Positions 8,773 to 16,465 of a stretch of 64,000 nt of DNA are shown here, one piece after another; position 1 is the stretch's first letter; every line of letters begins with the position of its first letter. Location: the NCBI RefSeq assembly GCF_002094975.1, contig NZ_CP015284.1, positions 62,001 through 126,000 of the forward strand. The letters run 5' to 3'. The position numbers were made by a program, and so were the translations under genes. The notes below the pieces were generated by a model. It was not told the origin of the DNA and searched no databases. It was given only the letters and a program-made list of their open reading frames with translations. This DNA comes from Streptococcus salivarius (GTDB taxonomy: Bacteria; Bacillota; Bacilli; Lactobacillales; Streptococcaceae).

Positions 8773-9042
8773 GTGTACGACGTCATGTCGTACATCTGTG
8801 GTGAAATTCCCACGGTTCACTTGTTACGGGCGAAACAAATAACCCAATAGAGACTCCTAAGTTTGACGATTGTGATCTTGAGGAGAGGGGAAGTGATAGC
8901 AAAATTGTGGCTCTACAAACAAAATCAGATATAGGTAGATGAGGAAATCTAAAGTGTTCTTGCCAAAGTTTAGTTGAGCAGTCGTATGCCGAACGACATG
9001 TACGGTGGTAGTAGAGGCGCTACAAGTTGGCCTCTACTCTAT
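8773..9042 (+). mobile_element. ORF-less group II (class C-like) intron remnant
   Basis: The 5' part reads GTGTACGACG, a GTACGAC/GTCGTAC hairpin, then GGTGAAATTCCC and TTCACTTGTTACGGG, wording typical of domain I of bacterial class C introns. At the 3' side, GAGCAGTCG with GTACGGTGG (8986-9019) looks like the domain V catalytic hairpin. AGTAGAGGC / GCCTCTACT (9010-9018 and 9030-9038) is the domain VI stem. Only about 270 bp lies between the ends, so the reverse transcriptase of domain IV is absent. It could be spliced only by a protein supplied in trans. Exact ends are estimated. Confidence 0.65.
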
Positions 9043-9116
9043 TTTAGTGATTTTAGTCCGTTTTATTCCGCAGGAGAAAAAAACACTAGGTGCTAGAGGT
9101 AATTGAAAAAGTCAGT

Positions 9117-9217
9117 CACAGCAAATATTATTCATATAATATTTGCTGTGAAGAAAAGTACAAACATAAAATCGAATGATAGACAATTTCTGAGTTTTAT
9201 AGGAAATATATCATTCG
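9117..9217. terminator. Two strong hairpins
   Basis: CACAGCAAATATTAT (9117-9131) pairs with ATAATATTTGCTGTG (9136-9150) round a 4-base loop. A second pair, CGAATGATA (9173-9181) with TATCATTCG (9209-9217), is followed by GTTTTT and resembles an intrinsic terminator. The stretch 9043-9469 has no gene otherwise. The first hairpin could also be the subterminal hairpin of the decayed IS200 copy that follows. Confidence 0.5.
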
Positions 9218-9469
9218 GTTTTTACTAACTGAAATGCTAATGCTTTTACAATTTTCAGTTGACTAGGCAAGTGCTGACTGGTTTATAGCCTTTTACAAGA
9301 TGCACGATTGATGGGTGGTTGTTATTTTTTTCTGGAAGAGACAGGAAAAATCAAAATCTTACTGATTTTCTCAAATTTTAACAATAAGAAATCATATGAT
9401 ATCAATTGACATCAATGTTTTTTAATAAAAGATTTAAAGCGATTTTGTTAATTATGTTAATATAGATTT

Positions 9470-9888
9470 TTGCCCCAAAATATCATGGCCAAATTATTAA
9501 TGGACGATATAAAGCAAGTATCGGTCATAATAATTTGAGATTTGTGTGAACGAAAAGGTGTTATCATACATGAAGCTAATGCTTGTTCAGATTATATTCG
9601 CATATTAGTCAGTATATCATCCAAATTAAGTGTTTTAGGTTTTATGGGCTACTTAAAAGGTAAAAGTTGATTGATGATTTTTGGCAAATGTGTGAATTTT
9701 AAATACAAATAAGGGAACAGAAAATTTTGGTGTAGTGGTTACTTATTATGGTCGCAATCAAAAAGTGATTGCAGAATATATACAAAATCAATTGCAAGAT
9801 GACAGGGTAGCTGACCAACTGACCTTGCTTGAGACAGTTGATCCGTTTACAAGCGAAGCAAATAAAAAAGTAGGATAGTGGTGCGCAA
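9470..9888 (+). pseudogene. IS200/IS605-family TnpA remnant
   Basis: Shifted + strand frames give pieces of a HUH transposase in order: INGRYKASIG, DLCERKGVIIHEANACSDYI, LSVLGFMGYLKGKS, NRKFWCSGYY, RNQKVIAEYIQNQLQDD and LTLLETVDPFT. The catalytic HIH motif has decayed (DYIRIL), and several stops interrupt the frame. The element is dead in cis. Confidence 0.8.
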
Positions 9889-10511
9889 GGAAGCTACTTT
9901 GGGTGAGGTTGTGTCCTAGGTCGGTAAGAGTGACCTTTCTCGATATCTTTAGAATCTTGTCCATTTCTCAGAAACAGTCTTGGCTAAGAGATGTTTTTTG
10001 GGGTTATTTGGGCGTAATAGAACTTTTTTCAAAAATCATACCAAGGATAACTTTATAGACATGGGGTGCCGGTGCCTTATTGAGTGGGTGACAACCACCT
10101 TATCCTTTAGTAGAATGGGCCTCTTAACGCTCTTTGAAATAGCTGTAGGCGCTTATACTGCCCAATGTTTTTGAAAGTCGTTCTATATGGATATCCACTC
10201 TATCTGAAAGAGTTAAGTGTTTATATTTCATAGCTTCTTCTCTAGCAGAAAAGCTTCAGACTTGATACCACCACAAAACACGATTCATGTTAACTTCCGA
10301 TTTTGAAGATAATGTGGAACTTAATATGAAAAATAACTCGATGAGGTAATTTTTTATTTTACTTTCCAAATTTAAAAAAGATATGATATAATATGTAAGA
10401 AGAAAGCGCTATCACTACCCTGAAATGAGGTGAAATTACTTTCCGATATGAAAATAATATTCAATAATTACAATATTCACTAACATATTGGGTATTCGAT
10501 TTTTCTAATTT
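9889..10511. other. Stretch without recognisable gene
   Basis: Frames are short and broken. An open frame at 9980-10174 has no ribosome site and no family resemblance that I can support. The region ends at the duplicated lanthipeptide leader. It is probably decayed transposon and flanking DNA. Confidence 0.5.
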
Positions 10512-10783
10512 ATTAAGTGAAATTAATTCTTTTACAATAGATTTATACAGAGTCACTTATTCTTAAATAATGAAGGAGAACAGAAATGAAAAATATCTTA
10601 TCTTTACAACAACTTAAAGTAAAAGAAAATACTAAATTGATGGCTAAATCATCAAAAAGTATGAATTGTAAAAATAGTAGCCATGCTAGCTGGTTTGTTT
10701 GCTAGTCTCTAAAATTAAATTACTTTTCATTTTTTATCTTAGTTTTATAGGAGGAATCAAATGAAGAAAATACTATCTTTACA
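10512..10783 (+). repeat. Direct repeat B: second copy of the lanthipeptide leader and precursor 1
   Basis: This 272-bp block matches 1561-1833 with one deletion and a few substitutions (for example Ile26 to Met in the precursor). Its presence 9 kb away, flanked by IS debris, suggests a duplication or recombination between two related bacteriocin loci. Identity ends just inside the next precursor gene. Confidence 0.9.
10586..10705 (+). CDS. Class III lanthipeptide precursor peptide 1, duplicate
   Basis: 39 residues, the same as the peptide at 1635 except SKSMNC in place of SKSINC. The ribosome site and leader are conserved, and both SxxSxxC and SxxSxxxC motifs are intact, so it is under the same constraints or recently copied. 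No synthetase or exporter lies next to this copy; it would depend on the cluster at the start of the window. Confidence 0.83.
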   Translation: MKNILSLQQLKVKENTKLMAKSSKSMNCKNSSHASWFVC

Positions 10784-10898
10784 AACGTTGATTTCTACTG
10801 AAAAAGCAACGTTGTGCAATGCCTCCAATCTTAGTGTGACGTGTAAAAAACAAAGTTCAATTAGCTTGTTTTTATGTGTTAAAACTACGGATAAATAG
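10761..10898 (+). CDS. Class III lanthipeptide precursor peptide 3 (divergent core)
   Basis: 45 residues. The first eight (MKKILSLQ) and the AGGAGG ribosome site are identical to precursor 2, but from residue 9 the sequence is new: TLISTEKATLCNASN onward. Even so the ring motifs recur with the same spacing: S22xxS25xxC28 and S32xxS35xxxC39, the second written SSISLFLC, close to the SLFAC of labyrinthopeptin. It has a free Cys at 19 and a charged VKTTDK tail after the last Cys, which the others lack. The sharp join after the leader suggests leader/core recombination. Confidence 0.8.
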   Translation: MKKILSLQTLISTEKATLCNASNLSVTCKKQSSISLFLCVKTTDK

Positions 10899-10947
10899 CT
10901 GATTGCAATAAGACTTTGATTTATTGTTTAAGGTTGATTTAAAACTT

Positions 10948-10991
10948 AACAACTATAAAAATTGTAAATTAATTTTTATAGTTGTTTTTTT
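10948..10991 (+). terminator. Intrinsic terminator of the second precursor locus
   Basis: AACAACTATAAAAATT (10948-10963) pairs perfectly with AATTTTTATAGTTGTT (10971-10986), followed by a T-run. It closes the two-precursor transcript; no exporter gene follows. Confidence 0.88.
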
Positions 10992-11109
10992 GTATTACCT
11001 CTAACCTTCGTACTAAGCTATTGCCTTCCAAATAAGAAGTGATAAGTACAATAAGAGTCCTTCCATTACTTTGGAGTCTTGGAGTGGTTTATCAACATCC
11101 CTTGAGGAA

Positions 11110-11870
11110 GATGACTTTTTGGAAGACAAACGTCAAGTAACCCTTGTTCAACCTGGAGAAACAAGTGTTAAAGCGTTTGGTATTGATATTTCCCTATCTG
11201 AAGTGAAGGTTTTAAGAGCCTCTTTTGGAAATAGCTTACAAAGTTGTTCGATGGCTGAAAACATGGATTTGGCTGTTCTGTCTGGTATCTTGAAAGCTAG
11301 GTAAAAGTGCGTTTTTCGCTCTAGAAAGGTCGCTAAACAGCCCTTGCTTTTGCCTCTGGAAGACACCACAGTATCGCTCTCCCAGTGACCAAAGGTCTCA
11401 CGATTCCTGACCTCTTTAGGACGTTTGGCAATCGACGTACCAATCCTAAAGGTTCCACGTGTTTCTTTGGGTTGTCGAGTTTTTCCTTTACGACGAAGGA
11501 CGCTTAAATCCAGATCAATCAAACCAGCATAGAGCCAGTTATAGATAGTTTTAAAAGCTACCATTGCCTTTTGTTCAAGCTGATAGCGGCCACAAATCTG
11601 TTCCGGCGATCAGGAGGATTTTAAACCGTCCTCAATTTCCTTTTTCAACTTTGGTGTCAAACGAGACTTCCGACCTTTTTGCTTAGCCCTGTGGTCATAC
11701 TGTTCCTGTGCTAAGGCTGCGGAATAACCATTTTGGTATCGTCTTAACTCTCTTGAAATAGTAGACTTATGGACGCCAAGTTTATTTGTAATTTGGCAAG
11801 GTTTCAAACCTAATTCCAAGTAGGTTTCTATCTTTATTCGGTCGGTTATGGTAAGATGGGAGTAGCTCAT
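11110..11870 (-). pseudogene. Second IS30-family transposase, truncated and frameshifted
   Basis: From ATG 11870 the first 86 residues (SYSHLTITDRIKIETYLELG, with the HTH KLGVHKSTISRELRRYQNGY) stop at 11610. The next frame resumes FKTIYNWLYAGLIDLDLS and carries the first catalytic Asp in FGHWESDTVVS. The protein stops near the second Asp (TFTSDR), and the remainder with the catalytic Glu is missing. It is a different IS30 lineage from the one at 589 and cannot transpose itself. Confidence 0.85.
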
Positions 11871-11962
11871 AGTTTTTCCTCGGGTTCTGTTTGTGTGGTT
11901 ACTTACAGTTTACACCAATGAAACGCTATGAGTTTTTTTGTTGCACTTGACTTGACAATTAG

Positions 11963-12121
11963 GGATTTTTCTTTAAATTCAATACGAAGTATAATAAGAA
12001 CAGTTCAAATATTTATGTAGCTATTTTAAGTGATGGAGGTAAAGAAATTAAAATCAATGAACTTGATTCAAGTGCTAAAGACGATAATTATGTTTATAAT
12101 TTCACTGGTAAAGCCGAATAG
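11963..12121 (+). pseudogene. C-terminal fragment of an unrecognised protein
   Basis: An open frame of about 52 codons ends IYVAILSDGGKEIKINELDS and DDNYVYNFTGKAE before TAG. It has no start codon or ribosome site and begins right where the IS30 remnant ends, so it looks like the surviving tail of a gene cut by that insertion or by a deletion. I do not recognise the family; the beta-rich wording suggests a secreted or surface protein. Confidence 0.45.
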
Positions 12122-12152
12122 AACAGAAACTTTTTACTCTTATAATGCAAAA

Positions 12153-12191
12153 GAAGCCCTTAGAAGAAAAACTTCCGAGAGCTTCTTTTTT
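12153..12191 (+). terminator. Intrinsic terminator
   Basis: GAAGC (12153-12157) pairs with GCTTC (12181-12185), extended by further partial pairing, and a run of six T follows. It probably ended the gene whose tail remains at 11963-12121. Confidence 0.6.
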
Positions 12192-12258
12192 AGTCTGAGA
12201 TTAACCATAGGTTAGTCTTTTTATTGTTCATTGAGCAATAGTTATAATCGCAATAAAA

Positions 12259-12720
12259 CCAATGCTACATAAATACAACCTTACCAAAGATGGTGAAGTC
12301 GTCCTTTTCAGAAAGGGTATTTGGTACCTTGCTAGAATTTAGTGAGTTTAGAAGAATGTCACCATTATCTCTATTTTGACTCACCTTCATTACGTGGTAC
12401 TGACACTTTAGCTGCACGATGCAGATATCGCCTGTTCGAAGGACGGAGTCTTTCATGACAAATATTACTTCATCATCGAAGAAACTAGGTTCCAAGGAAT
12501 CACCAACAACCTTAAACGCAATATCATGTACCGGAATAGGAACAGGATAGTCAAGGCAGTCAACTGGAACCTCTGATAGTTCAAATCCATGTGCGTTGGC
12601 TCTAGCATAAATACTGACTCTTTTGGTTGGTCGTTCATCTTGTCCAACTAGTTGTTTTCTATGGTCTTTTTCTCTGATTTCTTTAGAGATATGCTGATTA
12701 TCTAATCGTTTTTCCAGTAT
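12259..12720 (-). pseudogene. Truncated copy of the S24 LexA-like repressor
   Basis: This stretch is nearly the same as 15056-15510, the C-terminal (S24 peptidase) half of the intact repressor at 15062-15856. It keeps EPSFFDDEVIFVMKDS and HVMKVSQN but has a frameshift near 12480, and the N-terminal DNA-binding half is absent. It is a partial duplication; no functional product is expected. Confidence 0.85.
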
Positions 12721-12780
12721 TTAAAGTGAGTTGGTTTAAGTCTAGTGTACCAGCTTACAGGCAAGATATTTGTTTAGAAC

Positions 12781-12929
12781 AAAATAAAAACTAGGGGGGA
12801 ACCCTAGTTAGCAGTAGACGTTCATACAAGAGTATTATGTAAATAAGAATGTTAGAGTGAAGTCTCTATGATAGAAGCTAATTAGAGACAAAGGGAAGAT
12901 TAATTCATAGTTTGATGTATGTGTCTACT
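12781..12929 (-). ncRNA. Candidate structured small RNA with its own promoter and terminator
   Basis: On the - strand TTGAAA (12959-12964), 17 bp, and an extended -10 TGTTATAAT (TATAAT at 12936-12941) predict a start near 12929. The transcript begins AGTAGACACATACA, which pairs with a later TGTATGAACGTCTACT to close a long stem round an inner hairpin (TGTCTCTAAT / TAGAGAC arms). It ends in AACTAGGG-loop-CCCTAGTT followed by TTTTATTTT. No reading frame of useful length is present. I recognise no named RNA family. The remaining sequence 12930-13560 has no gene. Confidence 0.6.
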
Positions 12930-13279
12930 ACTGAGATTATAACAGTGCGGTTAGAATTTTTCAACAAGTTTTGTTAAAAGTCAAATTCTCAACTTAGGTA
13001 AGATAACATTTCAGATTAAGCTAAAAATTTTTTGAGACAAGTAAAATTGTAATTAGGGATGCCTCAAAGCTGTTCATATTTAGTAATTTAACAGCATTTT
13101 AGATTCTGATGATGAATTGATAATTAAATTTAAGTGGCTAAATAATTACTATGCATATGAGAAAATAATATAATTAGATTGTATGACGATTGTCATTTAG
13201 ATTATATTGTGCTATATTACTTCTTAGATAGTTTATCTATGTATCATCTCCCAAGGTAGATGGGTAAACTGTGGAATAT

Positions 13280-13318
13280 TAATGCAGAAAAACGCAGGAG
13301 TTACTCTTGCGTGCATTA
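13280..13318. repeat. Long imperfect hairpin of unknown role
   Basis: TAATGCA (13280-13286) pairs with TGCATTA (13312-13318), and inside it CGCA with TGCG and GAG with CTC, giving a near-continuous hairpin with no T-run. It lies in a gene-free stretch. It could be a cruciform-forming recombination or nicking site, or an RNA hairpin; nothing decides between these. Confidence 0.4.
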
Positions 13319-13600
13319 GGGAGGGATGTCGATTGTTTCTTGGTGAACAATTTTATTGAGCAAGTTGTGAATAACAACGATACTTAAATATTTAAAATAA
13401 TTTCTTGAAGGATGAAAAATAACCTAATAGAAGAATATTTTGTCATAGTTGAAAGTTTATTTGAAAATAAAAAACAGCTCTTTTCACAATGGAAGGAGCC
13501 AGACTTTTATAGATAGCTTTTATTATATGGATTTGATATACTCTTATATGTAGAAAAGTGATAGACGGTGGCTTTCAATTATTAGAGAGGAGTGATGCCT

Positions 13601-13684
13601 ATGGGCAAACATTCAAAATCTAGTAGAGAGGAGAGCCGTTTTGACAGCGTTCGAGATTGTGCAAACCATTCTAGGCTTTGGTAG
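13601..13684 (+). CDS. Overlapping leader ORF of the toxin gene (mok-like)
   Basis: A 27-codon frame (MGKHSKSSREESRFDS onward) starts at ATG 13601 behind AGAGAGGAG and overlaps the toxin start in another frame, ending at 13684. It reads through the toxin ribosome site, the arrangement that couples translation of mok and hok. The product itself shows no toxin features, so its value is probably regulatory. It may be chance, but the ribosome site is good. Confidence 0.45.
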   Translation: MGKHSKSSREESRFDSVRDCANHSRLW

Positions 13685-13745
13685 TTTTACTATCGCTCTA
13701 ATTGGATTATGCTACAAACTCTTTAAAGACGATGACAAAAAATAA
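13641..13745 (+). CDS. Putative holin-like type I toxin
   Basis: A 34-residue peptide starting at TTG 13641 with GAGGAG 7 bp upstream: TAFEIVQTILGFGSFTIALI, then GLCYKLFKDDDKK. A short N-terminus, one hydrophobic helix and a charged Lys/Asp tail are the hallmarks of TxpA/PepA1-type 'holin-like' toxins. Such peptides insert into the membrane and are held in check by a small RNA. The flanking inverted repeats and two terminators described separately support a type I system. The gene is below usual annotation size. Confidence 0.75.
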   Translation: MTAFEIVQTILGFGSFTIALIGLCYKLFKDDDKK

Positions 13746-13857
13746 TCCGTCCCCACTTTTGGCGAAGTAAGACGGATTATTTTCGTTTAAAACTAGCCAC
13801 CGTCTTTTAAACGGCTCTACATGGAAGTTGAGTGACTGCTCAACTTCTTTTTTTCTA
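13741..13857. promoter_or_regulatory. Type I toxin 3' control region with terminators and fold-back repeats
   Basis: AATAATCCGTC (13741-13751) and GACGGATTATT (13771-13781) form the first terminator-like hairpin, overlapping the toxin stop. Next come AGCCACCGTC (13795-13804), the exact complement of 13564-13573 upstream of the toxin, and AAACGGCTCT (13809-13818), the complement of the toxin ribosome-site/start region 13632-13641. A strong terminator follows (GAAGTTGAG/CTCAACTTC plus T7, to 13854). The 3' part can thus mask the toxin start, either by folding back in the same mRNA or as a separate RNA. Confidence 0.65.
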
Positions 13858-13886
13858 CCACAATTTTATCAGAATAAACAATTTAA

Positions 13887-14051
13887 GTCAATTCGAAATA
13901 TACAGATATTGATAAACTGACAGTACCAATGATAAATGAGTATATAGAAAAAGTAGTAGTCCATGAAGCAACAGGGGGAAGAAAAGGAAAAGATAGAAAA
14001 CAACAAGTCGATGTTTACTTTAATTTTATAGGCAACTGTCAAGTGCTATGA
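13887..14051 (+). pseudogene. C-terminal fragment of a large serine recombinase
   Basis: About 54 codons ending KVVVHEATGGRKGKDRKQQV, then DVYFNFIG, the C-terminal signature of TnpX/TndX-like and other transposon-borne large serine recombinases. The catalytic domain is gone and there is no start codon. It is a scar of a former mobile element in this patch. Confidence 0.75.
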
Positions 14052-14200
14052 AAAGCGAGCATAGAAAAAATGACTTAAAAATGGTAAAATATTATTAGTT
14101 AATTTAGACTAACTTGCAATTAGCTTTCATCTTTAAGGAATAATGTGAAATGCTAAAAGCGGAGAGAGTTTAAAATTTGTTGTTGGGAAGAGTTTTGCTG

Positions 14201-14818
14201 GTGAGTGATAAGAGTAACAAAAAATTTTGGGATAAATTCGCCAAGTTGTATGCTCCTTTTATGAAGAAGGATAAAGGTGTTTATGATAAAGTTTGCGGAT
14301 ACATAAACCCCTATTTGAGTAAGGATATGAATGTACTTGAACTTGCTTGTGGTTCAGGTCAATTATCCTTTAACCTTTCAAAATATACGAAAAGTTGGAT
14401 TGCAACTGATTTTTCTAAACAAATGATTTTTGAAGCAAGAAAACATGGAGAATACGAGAACCTTGTCTTTGAAATAGCTGATGCTACTTCATTGATTTAT
14501 ACAGATGAGAAATTTGATTGTGTAGTAATAGCTAATGCACTTCATATTATGCCCGAGCCTGACAAGGCAATGAAAGAAATATATAGGGTATTAAAACCTA
14601 ATGGTACTTTGTTTGCTCCCACTTTTTTATGGAAAGAGGAAAAACAAAGTAAATTCAAAAAACGGCTGATGTCTATTGTAGGGTTTAAGATGTATAAAGA
14701 ATGGGATAAAAAGCAATTTGAAGAATTTATCCATGAATATGGATTTTCAGTAGCTGAAATGAAATTGGTAAATGGAGGTCTTGCACCAGTTGGTGTAATG
14801 ATTGCATATAAAAAGTAA
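14201..14818 (+). CDS. SAM-dependent methyltransferase
   Basis: 206 residues if started at GTG 14201 (MSDKSNKKFWDKFAKLYAPF), which matches the usual start of this family; a TTG at 14177 with GGAGAG upstream is the alternative. The class I fold is shown by motif I VLELACGSGQL, the acidic ATDFSKQM at strand 2, and VVIANALHIMPEPDKAMKEIYR-type text around motif IV, with a long C-terminal part (KMYKEWDKKQFEEF). It resembles small UbiE/type 11 methyltransferases found on mobile elements. The substrate is unknown; a natural-product or resistance role cannot be excluded. Confidence 0.8.
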   Translation: MSDKSNKKFWDKFAKLYAPFMKKDKGVYDKVCGYINPYLSKDMNVLELACGSGQLSFNLSKYTKSWIATDFSKQMIFEARKHGEYENLVFEIADATSLIYTDEKFDCVVIANALHIMPEPDKAMKEIYRVLKPNGTLFAPTFLWKEEKQSKFKKRLMSIVGFKMYKEWDKKQFEEFIHEYGFSVAEMKLVNGGLAPVGVMIAYKK

Positions 14819-14891
14819 TATTAAATTATTATTTACAAAGTAATATGAATTTAAAAGCGGTAGTGTAAAATAAGTTGTGTACACTCAAAAA

Positions 14892-14940
14892 GCTCTATAA
14901 TCTCTACAGTGGTTTTACCCACTACAGAAATTATAGAGCC
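14892..14940. repeat. Solo palindromic ISL3 end
   Basis: A 48-bp imperfect palindrome, GCTCTATAATCTCTACAGTG to its mirror ending ATTATAGAGC, is the same as the right end of the two ISL3 copies (7339-7388 and 22476-22524). No transposase lies beside it, so it is a deletion scar or a MITE-like derivative. Confidence 0.8.
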
Positions 14941-15061
14941 GTAAAATGAAGGTACTTTCTTTTATTCCTGTAAGTTAGATACTTGCAGTTTATGGCAACT
15001 CCATTGGGGTTGCCTTTTTACTTATTGATTATGTAATCAAAATGAATCATTATGACTAACC

Positions 15062-15856
15062 TTACATAAGTACAATCTTGCCAAAAATGCTGAAATCATC
15101 CTTTTCTGACAAGGTGATAGGTGCCTCGTTAGAATTTAACGAGTTAAGAAGAATGTCACCATTATCTATATTTTGACTTACCTTCATTACGTGGTACTTA
15201 CTCTTTAGCTGCACGATGCAGATATCACCTGTTCGAAGGATGGAGTCTTTCATGACAAACATTACTTCATCATCGAAGAAACTAGGTTCCAAGGAATCAC
15301 CAACAACCTTAAACGCAATATCATGTACCGGAATAGGAACAGGGTAGTCGAGACAGTCAACTGGGACCTCTGATACTTCAAACCCTTGTGCATCTACTTT
15401 AGCATAAATACTAACTCTTTTGGTTGGTCGTTGATCTTGTTTAACTATTTGTTTTCTATGGTCATTTTCTTTGATTTCTTTAGAGATATGCTGATTATCT
15501 AATCGATTTTCTATGAAATCAACAGTCGCGTCTTGGTTTCCTTCATCAAGCTCCTTAAACATTTCCTCTACTTGCTCTTGCTTATTGTCGTTAATTGGTG
15601 GGTAAGCATACTTGCTTGGTGAGTCCGATAATCCTAGTAAGTAGTCTGACGTCACCCCAAATAATCCAACTAACTTCACAAGATCTTTAAATGTAGGGGC
15701 ATTACTTCCATTTTCCCACTTTCCAACAGTTTGTTGTGTTTTCCCTATTTTGGCACTAAATTCCTTTTTAGTCCAACCTCTAGCTTGTCGGAGTTTAATT
15801 AATCGGTCAGTAAACATTTCCCCCATTAAATTATTACTATCCTTACACTCTTTCAT
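15062..15856 (-). CDS. LexA/CI-like repressor with S24 peptidase domain
   Basis: 264 residues. The N-terminal HTH (LRQARGWTKKEFSAKIGKTQ, then QTVGKWENGS) binds DNA. The C-terminal half is an S24 self-cleaving domain with Ser in VVGDSLEPSFFDDEV and the basic partner Lys in the QLKSKYHVMKV strand. Proteins of this build (for example HdiR of lactococci) are cleaved after DNA damage and release SOS-type genes, and a UmuC operon with a palindromic operator lies at 25475-27276 of this window. Start choice is uncertain: ATG 15856 or the MFTDRL Met further in. A truncated copy is at 12259. Confidence 0.82.
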   Translation of the reverse strand: MKECKDSNNLMGEMFTDRLIKLRQARGWTKKEFSAKIGKTQQTVGKWENGSNAPTFKDLVKLVGLFGVTSDYLLGLSDSPSKYAYPPINDNKQEQVEEMFKELDEGNQDATVDFIENRLDNQHISKEIKENDHRKQIVKQDQRPTKRVSIYAKVDAQGFEVSEVPVDCLDYPVPIPVHDIAFKVVGDSLEPSFFDDEVMFVMKDSILRTGDICIVQLKSKYHVMKVSQNIDNGDILLNSLNSNEAPITLSEKDDFSIFGKIVLM

Positions 15857-16207
15857 GTATTATCCCTATAACATCTTCCTAAAAAAATTATAATTTTTTA
15901 TAATCAAAATTATTATAGCAGTTTTAGAAACAATAAACAAATGTAGAAATAACAGTATTCAAAAGACTTTATAGACTGTATAAAATAGCTATATAAGACT
16001 GAGTCACACTGAATGAAAATGAAATAATTACTAATTTAACACTAAGTTATAATTAAAACAAACCCACGTTTTAGTAGAAAATCATAGCTTTTTAGTTAAA
16101 GTAATATGAGTTAGGTGTAATTTAATTATAAAATTTTCTTGATTGTTTGCCATAAAAATAGTAAAATCATTTCAGGACTATATTGATTAGGCAGGTTATA
16201 TATATAC
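15857..16207. promoter_or_regulatory. Divergent intergenic region between two regulator genes
   Basis: About 350 bp of very AT-rich DNA separate the S24 repressor from the Xre gene at 16208. TATAATAATTTTGATTATAA-type text near 15890-15925 offers -10-like boxes for the repressor, and AT-rich inverted stretches could hold operators. I see no clear consensus promoter or coding frame. Confidence 0.4.
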
Positions 16208-16396
16208 ATGGGAAATATTATTTCAGAATTGAGACGACGAAAGAAGCTCTCAAAGAAAGCGTTAGCTCATAATCTTAATGTTGATGCAGGGACTATCGAC
16301 AAATGGGAAAATGGAGCTAATATTCGTATGGAAAACGTTGTAGCCTTAGCTGAATACTTTGGTGTTTCTACTGACGATATTTTAGGAATAAGATAG
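16208..16396 (+). CDS. Small Xre-family regulator
   Basis: 62 residues that are almost all helix-turn-helix: IISELRRRKKLSKKALAHNL, then VDAGTIDKWENG and ALAEYFGVSTDDILG. No effector domain is present. It opens the + strand module that runs to xerS and is divergent from the S24 repressor, a common layout for a maintenance or lysogeny-type switch. Its start has little ribosome-site sequence (AGGTTATATATATAC), so expression may be low. Confidence 0.8.
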   Translation: MGNIISELRRRKKLSKKALAHNLNVDAGTIDKWENGANIRMENVVALAEYFGVSTDDILGIR

Positions 16397-16465
16397 CACT
16401 AATTACTAATCTTTGGCATCTAAAATATTACGCAGCGTTTTATGATGGAAGATAAGGGAGGGACA

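Noticed and set aside
9980..10174. 64-codon + strand frame
   Set aside because: No ribosome site, no recognisable domain, and it lies in decayed DNA.
11071..11304. 77-codon + strand frame
   Set aside because: It is antisense to the truncated IS30 transposase and has no ribosome site.
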